A stretch of 64,000 nt of DNA from Lathyrus oleraceus (Eukaryota > Streptophyta > Magnoliopsida > Fabales > Fabaceae), in the NCBI RefSeq assembly GCF_024323335.1, contig NC_066579.1:356950900-357014899 (forward strand), in the 5' to 3' direction. The notes beneath the pieces are model-generated. The model made no database searches. It had not been told where the DNA came from and saw only the letters and a list, made by a program, of their open reading frames with translations. The translations under genes and the position numbers were made by a program. Below are positions 45,801-57,129 of this stretch, in pieces; within the stretch, counting starts at the first letter, position 1, and each line of letters opens with the position of its first letter.

Positions 45801-47683
45801 GAATTAATTGGATTTACTAATGAACCGGATGGCAATCTTGTAATTTTGGATTTCATTAATCAAAACGACGCCGTTTAGGCGCGGCCAGGGAAATGTTCCT
45901 ATTGGCTGGCATGGGGAACAGTAAGATGCACATGCGTGATACAGATTTTCTGGAAAAAATATTAGGGTTTGGCCATGTACAGTGAACACTCATCCCTTCC
46001 AATCAGCTCGAAAAAATTTTATGCCCAGAATTTGAAATCAAAAAGGGCATTCGAATCAACACTCCATGCTCATCAATATTACAGCAACAAAAATCATAGA
46101 ATCATGCTCACGAGAGAGATCAAAGCTCAAACACATTCATACATGACACTTTAAGGCAACATAACTTCCTTAATATGCGACCATTTTCGATGAGGCAAAG
46201 CTTAAAACAATCAGCATTGCAAGACCTTCATAATGCATAACATGGTTTTGGAAAATGAGAGATTCGAAAAACCATACCAGATTTGAAGAACAGAGTTGGG
46301 TTGTGGTCGTTTGGTTGCAAAGAGGCGAACCAGATCCCCCTTGTGGTCTGTATGTATGAATGGTCAAGTGTGGAGTGCTCATACGCCTTGCTTCTAGCTT
46401 CCAACAAGTTCTGCCATGGATGCTGCTTGAAAAAGACAGTCCATGAATCTTGATTACAGTTGGTTTAGGATGATGGAAATGTGCTCATAATGAAGAGAGA
46501 TGGTGAAGCAAGTAAGGCAAGGCTTGGTCTCTTTGAGGATTTTGGCAGATTTTTGAAAATGCACAAAATGAGGTTTGAGAGAATGAAATGAAATCTGAGT
46601 TGGTGTGGCTGCTACTAGGGTTTGTAATTGACAGAAAATGATCTTAAGATCTGCTGTTTGATGTTGCTTGTGGTACTGAATCAAAGGCCATGAAAATGTG
46701 GGATGGAGTAGTTGAAAGTTGTACTTTTGGCCAATTTTCAAGCAAGTAGGGAATGGCTACATGTACTGCACAAGAATGGGCTTCCAACAAGTTTTAATCA
46801 ACATTTCAGAACATGTTTGAATGGTAGAAATGGTTGGGAATGATTATTTTGAAAAGTCAAAATTCAACTCACTTGAAATTAATTAAGGCAAGTTCAAAAA
46901 TGGCATTTTGATTGGTGAAGTTTTGGTACATGAAAATTACATTTTTGGAAAGAGGGGATCAAATGTGACTTGTAGGAAAAAACCCCACCAAATTTGGCCA
47001 AATGGTTTGAGAGATATGGCCTTTTGAAGTTCAAGAATTTCTGAAAATGATTTGATCATATCTTGCCAACCATACATGGGAATTGAGTGTTCTTGGACTT
47101 TTTGGAAATGGGAGAACAAGATCTTCAACTTTGATGTTGGGCAAAAATTCATTTGAAGCTTGTATCATGATGTAAGTTTGAGGATCAAGACTTTCCATTT
47201 TTGGTAAGTTTCAGTTACAGGTCCAGTTTCCATTTTTGGAAATTTCTGATCTGGCTTCAAATTCTTCCATGATGGTGTTTGACATGATATATGAGGCCTA
47301 TTTGGACATGAATGAGACCTCTCAAACCAAGTCCAACCATCAAACCACTGATTAAATGGACAGTTGACCAATAGTTGACTTTTAGGGTTTCTGACTGATT
47401 GTGCATTGACTGATGACTTCTGAACATCCAAACCTTGACCAAAACACTTCAAATGGATCTCCAAGTCATGTGAACATGCTGGACCAACCCTAGGGCCTTG
47501 GCTCCTTGAGAAATGTGCTTGCTTGCTTGACTGACTGATCTCCTGACCAGTTTGACCTAATTTCTTGATTGGCTTGCACTTGAGGCAACTGGGACAATGC
47601 AATGCTATGCAATGGACCATGATATGCTATGACCTAATATGAAAATGTATGTACAATGATGGGTGCAAATTTGAGGTGCTACA
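42825..47683 (-). mobile_element. LTR D: complete E1 5' LTR, 4859 bp
   Basis: Starts TGTCGCATC and ends GTGCTACA (+ sense). It is the full-length reference for the E1 LTR family. The following bases (CCGCT) are expected to be one half of the E1 target duplication; the partner is outside the window. It borders a plus-strand LTR (E4), so E1 probably inserted there. Incidental short ORFs only. Confidence 0.92.
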
Positions 47684-50481
47684 CCGCTACGTACACGGTT
47701 CGAACCTGCTGTACAGGGGTTTCAATTTTGCGTTGCTACTTTATTTTCCTTAGGCTTCATGATTCTACATACTTATTTCATTCTTTTTTATTTTTTTTCT
47801 CAACAATCAAAAATCTATATCTAATTCATTTTTACTCCAAATTTGATGAGGTTTTTTTCACCATTCTCCTTGTGATGTGTAGTTTTTTATGATGAATTTT
47901 AATATTTTTGTGCACATGTGAATTTTAAAATTGCCTAGGGTTTGATTGAATGTGTCCAATTTGTGTATACCATGTCATTTTTGCTTGTAAAATGATGATG
48001 CTTCCATAGAAATGCTTGGAATTTTTTGTGCATGTTCTTGACTCTTTTTTGGTGATTTTGATATGTGGTTTGCAATTTTTGGATCCCTGGTTAATGAGAT
48101 ATGATTTTTTGAATAGAGGTGTGACAATTTGTGTCACACCATTCACTGTGCATTTCATGATTTTATTTGATGTACTTAGGGACATTGGATTGAGCTGAAT
48201 TTTTGCATGATTGAGCATATGGATGTTGAGAATACATGTGAAATGTTCTGGAATTTTTGATGGCGTTTCCTATTTGATTGGAATTTTCTCCCTTGTTTGG
48301 TCATTTGTTGATTTTTTGTGACACATGTTTGTATTTGGCTTGTGAAATTCTGGTCATTAATTGGATGGATGTGAAATTTGACATGTGAATTCTAGACACA
48401 TTATAGGTCATTGTGGTTTTGATCCCATTCATTTATCATGTATTGTCACTGTTTTATGATTATTGGAAGTTGATGCTTGTTTTGATGCCTTGTGTTGGCT
48501 TGTTTGAACTTGTGCTGACCTTTTGATTTTCATTGACTTGCTTCCCTTGATCCAAATGAGCTGAAATTTGATATGATACTCATTGCGTGTGTTCTGTTTA
48601 GACTTAATTTTTGTGGAATTTATTGAAATGTGTTGATATTGATTTGATGATGATCATTCTGTTTGGTCTTTTGAGGTTGCAAATTGCATGTTTGATGCCT
48701 TTTCTTTCATGAAATGATGATGATGAATGATATGAGCAGGGGACCAATTGGATTTGTTTCTAAATTGTTTGATTGTGATTTTGGATAATTTTCACTTGCT
48801 GTTTTGGATTTTTCATCTCCTTTTGACCCTAGGCTTGGCCTAGTGGTCTTGTTTCTCATATTTGAGTTTGGTTTTTCAGGTTGAGATGCAAATGCTTTAA
48901 GGAGAAAAATGCAAGTTGATTAAACTGAGTTTGGTTGCTTGTTGTAAACTAACTTGTGTGTTTTATAGGATGCTTGGCTCACTTGAGTTGATTGTGCTTT
49001 GCACATTGCATTGTTTGATTACATTGACTGTTGATTCTTAACTTGTCTGTTTTGACTTTGTGACTTGAATACTAACTGTACTAGATTGATTTCAGGTACC
49101 ATAGTCACTTTAGTTCTTTAAGAACTTGCTGTGCTGCTGCTTGGTTGTATAAACCAGTTGAGGTAGACTCTCTTGTCTCCATGTAGTCTGGAAGACCTGG
49201 CTTGTTATTTAGCCAGGCAACTGTCTGAAGTCCTCCTTAAGAGGCGATGTTTGTGATTGTTTAACTTTGTCCCCAAGCAGGTAAAGACCTTGATTAAGGC
49301 AATTGGCGGACAAAAGAGATACGCAATCTATCCCCCGCTATTCTGTTGAGTCGTCCCTCTGCTCACACCACTGTGTTGATGCATTGGGACATTAACCCAA
49401 GATCTTGTACATTTGTACAGTCGAGTCAGAGTCTTGAGTGTAGAAGGGTTCCCCCATTCTGAACCCACACTCCTTTGTCTGAAGCTCTCCCTGGCCAGGG
49501 ATAAGAGCTGTGAAGTCTCATCTTCACTCACCTTTCATCTGCTTCACCCTGACTCTCAATGTCAGGGTTAAGAGCGAACACTACCTTGTACAGATGACTT
49601 GCCTTGGCAGTCTGACCCTTTGTTTGAGCCTACTTTTTGACTGGATATAGTGTGTGCTAAATGTGAAATGTTTGCTTTATTTTGCTTATGCTTGCATGCT
49701 TGCTTTACCTGGATAGGATTAGCTTGCTGTTGTGCAAGTAGATAGAGAACCTTAACATAGGGCAATGATGCATGATAACACTAGGCTCGAGTACAACTCC
49801 CTAGTAGTGTGTCTCCCCTTGGTTTCTGGCTAGAATTTCTTTCCCGTTCAGGGGAACTACGTCGCCCTGATCCTCATACCAGATGAGGTACGTAGGCAGG
49901 AGACCGTGCGAGGTCTCTCCGGGCACTTTTTTTTCTTTTTGTGTGTGTTTGCTTGTTAATCCTCTTGTGTGTCAGGATATGGATGTAAGCCCAGCGATTG
50001 GCTGTCCGTATCCTGATTGTGTTTGTTTGGTTCGGAAGCTGATGTAAGTCCAGCGATTGGCGTTCGGGTTCCATGTTTGCCTGTGTTTGTGTGTGTCTTG
50101 TTTGGCGTGCGTGAGCCGAACTACGGCAGCTCTGATTCTCGTTCCAGACGAGATACGTAGGCATAGGATGTGATATCCTAGCGAGCCCCCTCCTCTTTTA
50201 CCCCACCTGTGTGGTCTTCAGTGTGTGTGTGTGATGTTTATTTAGCAACCTTTTCTTTCTTTTAGAGCGTGGATCCCGTCGAGTACGACGGACGTGAGGG
50301 GTGCTAATACCTTCCCCTTGCGTAACCGACTCCCGTACCCTTTCTCTTTGGTCGCGAGACCATGCTTTTTCCTAGGTTTACTCTGAGCGTTTCCTTTCCC
50401 TCTTTTGGGATAAATAACGCACGGTGGCGGCTCTGTGTTGTTTTTGTTTTAGCCCGCCGGTTATTTTTCGCGGATGCGACA
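47684..50481 (+). mobile_element. E4 5' LTR, truncated, plus-strand Ogre-type
   Basis: Ends GGATGCGACA at 50481, two bases before the PBS. It shares with the reverse-complemented E1 LTR the blocks around GTGTGACAATTTGTGTCACACC (48119), the tRNA-like CCTGGCT hairpin (49196) and GGGATAAATAACGCACGG (50408). By comparison with E1, about 2 kb of its 5' end is missing, presumably left of E1. It is more divergent than the other LTRs, so E4 is the oldest element here. Confidence 0.85.
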
Positions 50482-50483
50482 GC

Positions 50484-50500
50484 TGGCGACTCTGCTGGGG
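50484..50500 (+). promoter_or_regulatory. primer-binding site of E4 (tRNA-Arg type)
   Basis: TGGCGACTCTGCTGGGG on the + strand, two bases (GC) after the LTR end. Identical to the sites of E1, E2 and E5. Confidence 0.88.
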
Positions 50501-51758
50501 ATTTAGAAGTTGACCTATTGCTGGTCCATCTTCCCTAAGCGAGTCTCTCCTAGCGTTCTAGGATAGTTTAGGTTGCTTGTGCTGTTATTTATTGCATTTA
50601 TTATTCTAACCAGTGTATATATTTGCATAAATATTTGCATGCATCATACTATCATGTCGCCGTCCTCTGTGCAGGTGGTTCCTCTGTTTTGAGGTGGGTG
50701 TTCTGAGTGGGGCTAAAACCCAGGCCCGAGTGTACACCTAGGATTAGTGTGGTCTCACGTTCCTCATTTGCTTTATCAGCATATTGTTGCAACGTGACAT
50801 ACCACAAGCCGGACGAGGTTCATTTGATAGTGCCCTTCCTCTGTGGAGTATCCACTTTGGTTGTGTCACTTCATCTGAACTATTGACTTCGGTGACCGAT
50901 CATTTCCCGGATCTTTGGTTTAGACGATCTCAGGAGAGCTACAATGGCACACCCGAAAGGGCAAACCCATTGAGTATCTTTGCTCGATTGTCGAGACTAT
51001 TATCCGCCTTAGGATAACCTGTTAGAATTTACCTGTGAGGGGAGGGTGATTCTTACAGATGCATGTTCAGATGGTGACTTTGATGGTGACTTTTGGTTCC
51101 GTTGATCAGAGTCCTATTTATAAGTCGGATTTATGGGCCTTTATTTCTGAGACGCCGGAGTGCTGTCCGTGTTATTTATCAGTGGGGATCCATTTATTTC
51201 AGGATTCCCCGGGCCGATTCAGAGGATTGTGGTCATCTGCTCAGAGTTTGTCTGGTGATGATGATGGTGTATCTTTCAGTTCCGTTTATTTCGGAACCCT
51301 TGAGTGGGATTTATGGTTACATTTTCCTTCAGATGGTTGTGATCGGTTCAGAGGTCAGGGCTGTGATTCAGGGCAACAGATGATCAGAGGACTTGGAGGA
51401 TGGCAATGCAGTGCATTCATACATCAGCATCATCCACATTTTGCATTCATCTGCATCGAACCTATGTCTAGCCATATGGGGAGAATTCTCGATTGAGATT
51501 CTGGTTGAGAGACATCCTGATGTCAGAATGTTATTGTCGAAATTTTATCTGTCTCGATGAAACCAGGATCAAAAGGCAGAAGCTTCCTCATATGGATAGA
51601 CATTGCATTCATGCATATTAACTTGTTTGCTGTTTTGCAGATGTCGGGTTCTAACGTGCTTGATTGCTGCAGGAATCATTGCTCGTGCTCGTAGAGTTGT
51701 ACCTTTGCACTCAACACGCCCTCACAGATACTTCACGCGACGCAATACTCCCAGACTG
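50501..51758 (+). other. E4 5' leader, no ORF1
   Basis: Open stretches at 50784-51017 and 51059-51496 do not resemble Ogre ORF1 and overlap each other. Good acceptor-like sites, TTTGCTGTTTTGCAG (51640) and GATTGCTGCAG (near 51673), precede the conserved RPHRY codons, consistent with an upstream spliced exon. Confidence 0.5.
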
Positions 51759-53433
51759 ATGGATCTCCCAAATACCGATATTCTCGAGCTGAAGGATAAG
51801 ATGAGCGAACTGATCAACATCATGCAAGGGTTTGCAGTTGGTCAGAAAGCTTTAGCTGACAAAGTTGAGAAGCTCGAGCGGGCCTCAGCTGCCAACAACG
51901 GTGTTAACCTGGATGGTGTCTCCAACCAGGGGCTGGGTGGTTCTCGAGATGGTGGCAAGAGAACAACCGTGGGTATAGTGAATAACGCTGCTGGTTTCGG
52001 TGCTGCGGGTGGTCAACCTGGTCAGAATCTGAAGGACAGTCTATTCCCGCCTTTCTTCGGGGTTGATGACGACAGAGAGGAAGACAGAGAGGCTGATCAG
52101 TTCTCGATGCACAACGAACCGTTTGGTCAGTATGGTGCCCAACCTCAGAATAAGGAGATTCAGTTGCTGGCTGAGAAGATCAGAGCTCTTGAAAGTTATG
52201 CCAATCCCGGTGTGGTAAATATGTCAAACATGGGGCTGGTTGAGGGGATTGTGATCCCACAGAAGTTCAAGGCGCCCGCATTTGATAAGTATAATGGGAG
52301 TTCCTGCCCGGAGACTCACCTTCAAGCCTTTGTCCGCAAGATCTCTGCATACACTATGGATCAAAAGCTTTGGATGTACTTCTTCCAAGACAGTCTGTCT
52401 GGAGGATCCTTGGAATGGTATACCAAGCTGAAATCTTCTGACATCAAAAGCTGGCAGGATCTTGGCGATGCCTTCTTTAAACAGTACCAATTCAATGCTG
52501 ACATGGCTCCTAGTCGTACCCAGCTGCAGGGTATGTCTCAGAAGTCAAGTGAAGGGTTTAAAGAGTATGCGCAAAGGTGGAGGGAGTTGGCTGCCAGAGT
52601 GCAACCTCCGCTGGTGGATCGGGAGATGTCTGATCTATTCATGGGTACCCTGCAGGGGGTTTTCGCTGAAAGAATGGTGGGTTGTCCCGTCACCAGCTTT
52701 GCTGACATTGTGGTGGCTGGGGAGAGAATTGAAAGTTGGCTGAGAATGAGGAAGATCTAGGGTGGTAAGGCCTCGTCGTCAGGATCGAAGAAGCCCTTCG
52801 GTAACGGCCAAAGGAAGAATGAGGTTGAATCAAGTGTCGTGTATGCCCAGAGAGGACACGGTAGGGATCGTTACTACCAGCACACTGCTGCGGTAACCAC
52901 CCCTGCTGGTAATCAGTCAGTACGACAGCAACGTCAGCCACCTCAACAGAGAGCCGGGTATCAAGTGAGAGGAAAAGGGATTGATCGCCATTTTGACAGG
53001 CCACCCGTGACGTATGCTGTTCTGTTCAAGAAGCTGATGGATCTTGGGTTGGTTCAGCCGAGGACGATGGTTCCGATGAGATCAGATCAAAGGCCTCCCA
53101 ATTATGATGAGAACGCCCAGTGTGAATTCCATTCTGGTACACCAGGGCATAACATTGAGGGCTGTAGAGCTTTTAAGCATGTTGTCCAAGATCTGGTAGA
53201 CTCCAAGGCCATTAATTTTGCACCATCTCCGAATGTTAATGTCAATCCCATGCCGGCGCATGGTCAGGCGATGGTAAGTGCAATTGCTGAAGATTCGGAT
53301 TACGCCGTCGCAGTAGGTGAAGAGACTGACAGTGACTGCGAATTTGAGGGTTGGATAAAACCGTGCGTACCAGGGATGGAGATCCAGAACTGGAGGGCCT
53401 AAAAAGATCATCACTGTCACTCTGCTCGAAGAG
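51759..53433 (+). pseudogene. gag: E4 Gag, protease-less, with one internal stop
   Basis: Met at 51759 (MDLPNTDILELKDKM) was chosen because it aligns with the E1 Gag start. The Gag core is clear (LWMYFFQDSLSGGSLEWY). A TAG at 52758-52760 interrupts the frame, which continues unchanged to 53402. The zinc knuckle is C-x2-H-x5-H-x4-C (QCEFHSGTPGH). After INFAPSPN the sequence goes straight to the acidic tail (SDCEFEGW), skipping the about 540 residues that include the protease in E1. The end of the frame aligns with E1 up to the intron donor at 53434. Confidence 0.88.
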
Positions 53434-53706
53434 TAATGATTTCTGTTTTGCAGTTTTATTTGCATGAAAGCCATACGTTTTGCCCGAAACGTATTGGTCC
53501 ATTGTAAGGGCCACCTCATGTTTCATTTTGCAACATTTCGCATCATAAATAAATGGATGTTCTTCAATTAAAAGCGGTGTTCCCTGTTTTTCATTTATTT
53601 TTGCAGTTTAAAAATAAAAACAAATAAAAATAGCAATGCTTTCATTTTTCTTTTTCAATTTGTCTCACACTGGTTCTAAGCAATGCATGAATCAACATTC
53701 ATGCAG
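53434..53706 (+). other. predicted E4 intron
   Basis: Donor AAGA^GTAATGATTTC and acceptor CATTCATGCAG^ATGCG. The exon edges and phase equal those predicted for E1, and joining restores the pol leader (CDNSPDLIDNN) in frame with the Gag tail. Confidence 0.68.
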
Positions 53707-54980
53707 ATGCGATAATTCTCCGGATCTCATTGATAACAATTTGGTTACACCTCTGTATGACCTCGACAATCCGATCTATCATGCCGAAGAAGAAGGCGAA
53801 GAAGATTGTGATCTGCTGGAAGATTAACCAGGTTGTTGAAACAAGAGGAGAAGGTGATTCAGCCGCGTGAAGAGCGAGTTGAGCTTGTTAACCGGTATAC
53901 CGCCGAGGTCAGAAAGGAAGTGAAAAATGAGGCCGCTTCAGAGGCGAGTCAAAAGCAGAACGGTAGCCCTGTGGAAAGAGCATGTGGATATCTTCGCCTG
54001 GTCGTGTCAGGATATGCCAGGGTCGGATACCGATGTCGTTGTGCACAAGCTGCCATGGAAAGAAGACTGTCCTCTAGAGAAGCAGAACGCCGGTGCTACT
54101 TATCAGAGAGCCATGGTGACTTTGTTTCATGATATGATTCATCATGAAATTGAATGCTATGTTGATGACATGATAGCAAAGTCCCAAACAGAAGAGGGGC
54201 ATCTGGCAGATCTGGCCAAGCTGAGTAGACCAGTTGAGACAATTCAAACTGAGGTTGAATTCAGATAAGTGCACTATCAGAGTGCGGTCCGGTAAGATGT
54301 TGGGGTTCGTTGTAAGAGGGGAATCGAGGTTGATCCTGCTTAAAAAAAAAAGAAAAAAGAAAAATAAGAGAAGTGTCTGAACCGAGAACAGAAAAAGAGG
54401 TTCGTGGTTTCTTAGGTAGATTGAGCTACATGTCATGGTTCACATCTTATCTAACAGCCACGTGTGAACCTATATTCAAGCTGTTGAAAAAAAACGGATC
54501 AAACGGTCAGGTGAAATAATGATTGCCAAGGGGAATTGAAAGAATAAAAGAAAAAGTTGCAGGAACCTCCGATTCGGATGCCTCCCTATGGAGAGAGACT
54601 GTTAATCTGGTACTTGACAGCCCTCGAGGGGTCTATGGGGTGTGTACTGGGGCAGCACGACTAGTCTTGTCGAAAAGAGCATGCAATTTACCTTAGCAAA
54701 AAGTTTACCGACTGTGAAACAATACATTCACTTCTCGGGGAACTTGATGTACTTTGGCATAGGCTGCTCGCCGACCGAGACAGTATATGCTGGTTCATAC
54801 CACTTTGTGGATTTCGAGATGGATCTGATCAGGTAGATTTTTGAAGAGCCAGCAATGACCGGACGGGTTGCAAGAGGGCAAATGATTTTGATTAAATACG
54901 ATATCCAGTACATCTCTCAGAAAGCAATCGAGGGGAGTGTATTGTCCGATTACCTCGCTCGACAACCTATTGAGGATTAT
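53707..54980 (+). pseudogene. E4 pol remnant: RT leader, RT palm, RNase H, cut by E5
   Basis: The RT leader (YDLDNPIYHAEEE) is followed by a stop at about 53825. A frame (53927-54268) runs from FAWSCQDMPG directly to NAGATYQRAMV and YVDDMIAKS, so part of the RT fingers is deleted while the YVDD motif remains. Broken pieces of thumb and RNase H follow, with a homopolymer A insertion near 54342. The remnant ends at LARQPIEDY where E5 is inserted. It cannot be functional. Confidence 0.88.
54976..54980. repeat. presumed E5 target site duplication (ATTAT), left half
   Basis: Five bases directly before the E5 LTR start at 54981. The second copy lies beyond the right edge, so it cannot be confirmed here. 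Confidence 0.4.
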
Positions 54981-55859
54981 TGTCATACGGTGAACTGACT
55001 TGGGGTGTTTTGCTTTTTATCGCAATGTCGCGGATAGCAAGAGTCGCCACCGACTTTTCTTTTATCCAATAAGGAAAGGTGGAAAAGAACAGGAAAGACC
55101 TCAATAGATTTTGGGTTCGGGAGGTACATTATACAAAGGGAAGGTGTTAGCACCCTTTGTATCCATGGTTATCCATGGGCTCTTAATTACTGGATCACTT
55201 AAATTTTTGTCTGAAAAGTGTCGGTGAATTGCTTAAAAAATGTTTGAAAGAGAGTTTAACTTTGTAATGATTCTCGTATGAATGTATACAAAGTATTTAT
55301 CTCATTTGATTTTGAAAATGGTTTAGAAAAATATAACTCGGTAATGATTCTAGTATGAATGTATACCAAGTGGTGATTTTCTAGGATTTGTAAAGTGTAA
55401 AGTGTGAGGGGTGGAAAATGTTTTAGGTTATGATCCAGTAATTGAGAGTTATACCTTTCTGAGGTCGTTATGGGCATTTCCTATCCTTATGAGGGTAAAA
55501 CTGTCCTTACTATTGAGAAGTAAGTAATCTTACCCTTTGGATGTTTAAGGGTCACCGTAGGGTCATCGATAGGTCATTGAAGGCAACAGTTGTAAGGATA
55601 CCTTAGCATTCGAAGGGACTATCATCATTTAACCGTAGGCTACACCGAAGGGTCATCGAGGGACAAAATCGTATTTCGAAGGCAACATCCGAGGGACCAT
55701 GATTTATTTTATGATGATTTAATCGAAGGGGCTTTGCTAAGTGTATCCCTACATTCGCGGGACATGACCGTTATACCGTAATACCGTAGAGCAGCAAAGA
55801 GAGGTCCAAGATCACTTATTTAAAGGCAATATTTTAAAGTCAATTAGGTAATTAGGACG

Positions 55860-55940
55860 AGCCTCCATATTAAAATCAATACATTAAAATTAATACATTA
55901 AAATTAATACATTAAAATTAACACATTAAAATTAATTAAG
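55860..55940. repeat. short AT-rich tandem repeat in the E5 LTR
   Basis: Four to five copies of an about 17 bp unit ACATTAAAATTAAT. No other feature. Confidence 0.8.
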
Positions 55941-56673
55941 TAATTTAGGGTGAGTCTCCACAAGGGTATCCCACAAATAAAGTGGAAGACCTAACGGCAA
56001 TCTTTTCCTGGGACATGTGAACCTTGGCAAAATTCAGCAAACGGGTTAGAATACCAAATCGGGGTGTAATCGAAGATTACACCGCAAAAGAAAATACAAC
56101 AGCATGAATGTCAGGCAAAACAGTGCATAATTAACATAGAATAGATCAGATACGCATAGGACATAACAAACAAAATATTAGCGACTGTCCCGTTCGCCTC
56201 TGCCTCGCCTAGCGAGGGCCTAGCGAATACTCGCTACATGCTCGCTTAGCGATGTGCTAGCGAGCGGCTGCGGGTTTTGAATTTCAGAACAGTATGACTT
56301 CAACCTGCGGCATGGCTTATGGCATCCAACACATAATTATATGGTTCAGCATTCACAATATTCAGGCACACTTAAATTCACATGAAAAACCTCAAATATG
56401 TTTATGAATTCAATTATAATATCACATGCAAGTTAAGAACATAAAGCGGTATCACATGCAAATTAAGAAAATAAAGCGATAATAGTAATGCAAACCTGTT
56501 TGCAATCGAATTGCAACCTTGAATTGGCGAGCCGGATTGAGTTGGGCGGTGGTAGCTTCGGAGCGGAGGAGCGGCCTTCAGGGTTTCTAAAGTAGCCTCC
56601 AGGGTTTTTGTGCCAGGGTTTTCGTCTGTCTCCCTCTGTTTTTCGTCCTCCTTTCTTGTTACTGAAGTGCTGG

Positions 56674-56681
56674 TATTTATA
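56674..56681 (-). promoter_or_regulatory. TATA box of the E5 LTR
   Basis: The minus strand reads GCATTATAAATACCAGC, about 290 bp from the LTR 5' end. Transcription would start about 30 bp further, near 56645. Confidence 0.65.
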
Positions 56682-56735
56682 ATGCCTTTTTCCATGACCT
56701 AATGGGCTCAGAACGAAGCCCGAAATTTTTTGTTG

Positions 56736-56835
56736 TCTGTCAGCTTCGCTAGGCGAGCTGGTAGCGAACGTTCGCTAGGCGAGCGTGTAGCGAACGTAAC
56801 GTTCGCTAGGCGAGCGTGTAGCGAACATGCCAGTT
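56736..56835 (-). promoter_or_regulatory. U3 palindromic repeats upstream of the E5 TATA box
   Basis: Three GCTAGGCGAGC copies; two lie in a tandem unit of about 33 bp whose arms GTTCGCT and AGCGAAC pair (56768-56793 and 56801-56826). Related motifs (TCGCCTAGCGA, TAGCGA-n-TCGCTA) recur at 56200-56270. Their position just upstream of the TATA box suggests enhancer elements. Confidence 0.5.
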
Positions 56836-56965
56836 TGGGCCATTTTCTGGATTAGGCCATTCGTGAGCTGGGCCTTTGTTCCTTTAAGATCAGTGTCATA
56901 AAAATGAGTCGGAATGCCTTGAAAAATGTCTTGAAATATTAATGGCTAAATTTTGGGGTATGACA

Positions 56966-56977
56966 GCTGCCCCTGTT
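56966..56977 (-). promoter_or_regulatory. polypurine tract of E5
   Basis: Minus strand AACAGGGGCAGC directly before the LTR start TGTCATACCCC. Confidence 0.82.
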
Positions 56978-57129
56978 CAATATTCTTGAACCGAGAGAGT
57001 TGGGATGGCAAGTATGCCGTTCGTGGTCTGGAGGTGAAAGATTATTGAACACTTAGAATGCCCCAAAAATTTGCACTTGTCCATTTGTCTTGATGGAGAT
57101 AGGAAGTTTGATGATGAGAGCTTCAGATT

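Larger units (their letters stand above)
54981..56965 (-). mobile_element. E5 3' LTR, complete, 1985 bp
   Basis: Termini are TGTCATAC and GTATGACA, an 8 bp inverted repeat. It matches the 5' LTR (63147-64000, offset 8166) with about five substitutions in 854 bp, so the insertion is young. It contains AT-rich repeats at 55870-55935, a TATA box and repeated GCTAGGCGAGC motifs in U3. A PBS-like motif (minus TGGCGACTCTTGCT) lies at 55036-55049. Short ORFs are incidental. Confidence 0.93.

Noticed and set aside
51059..51496. 145-codon ORF in the E4 leader considered as ORF1
   Set aside because: No similarity to E1 ORF1, overlapped by another ORF of equal quality, in a leader region.
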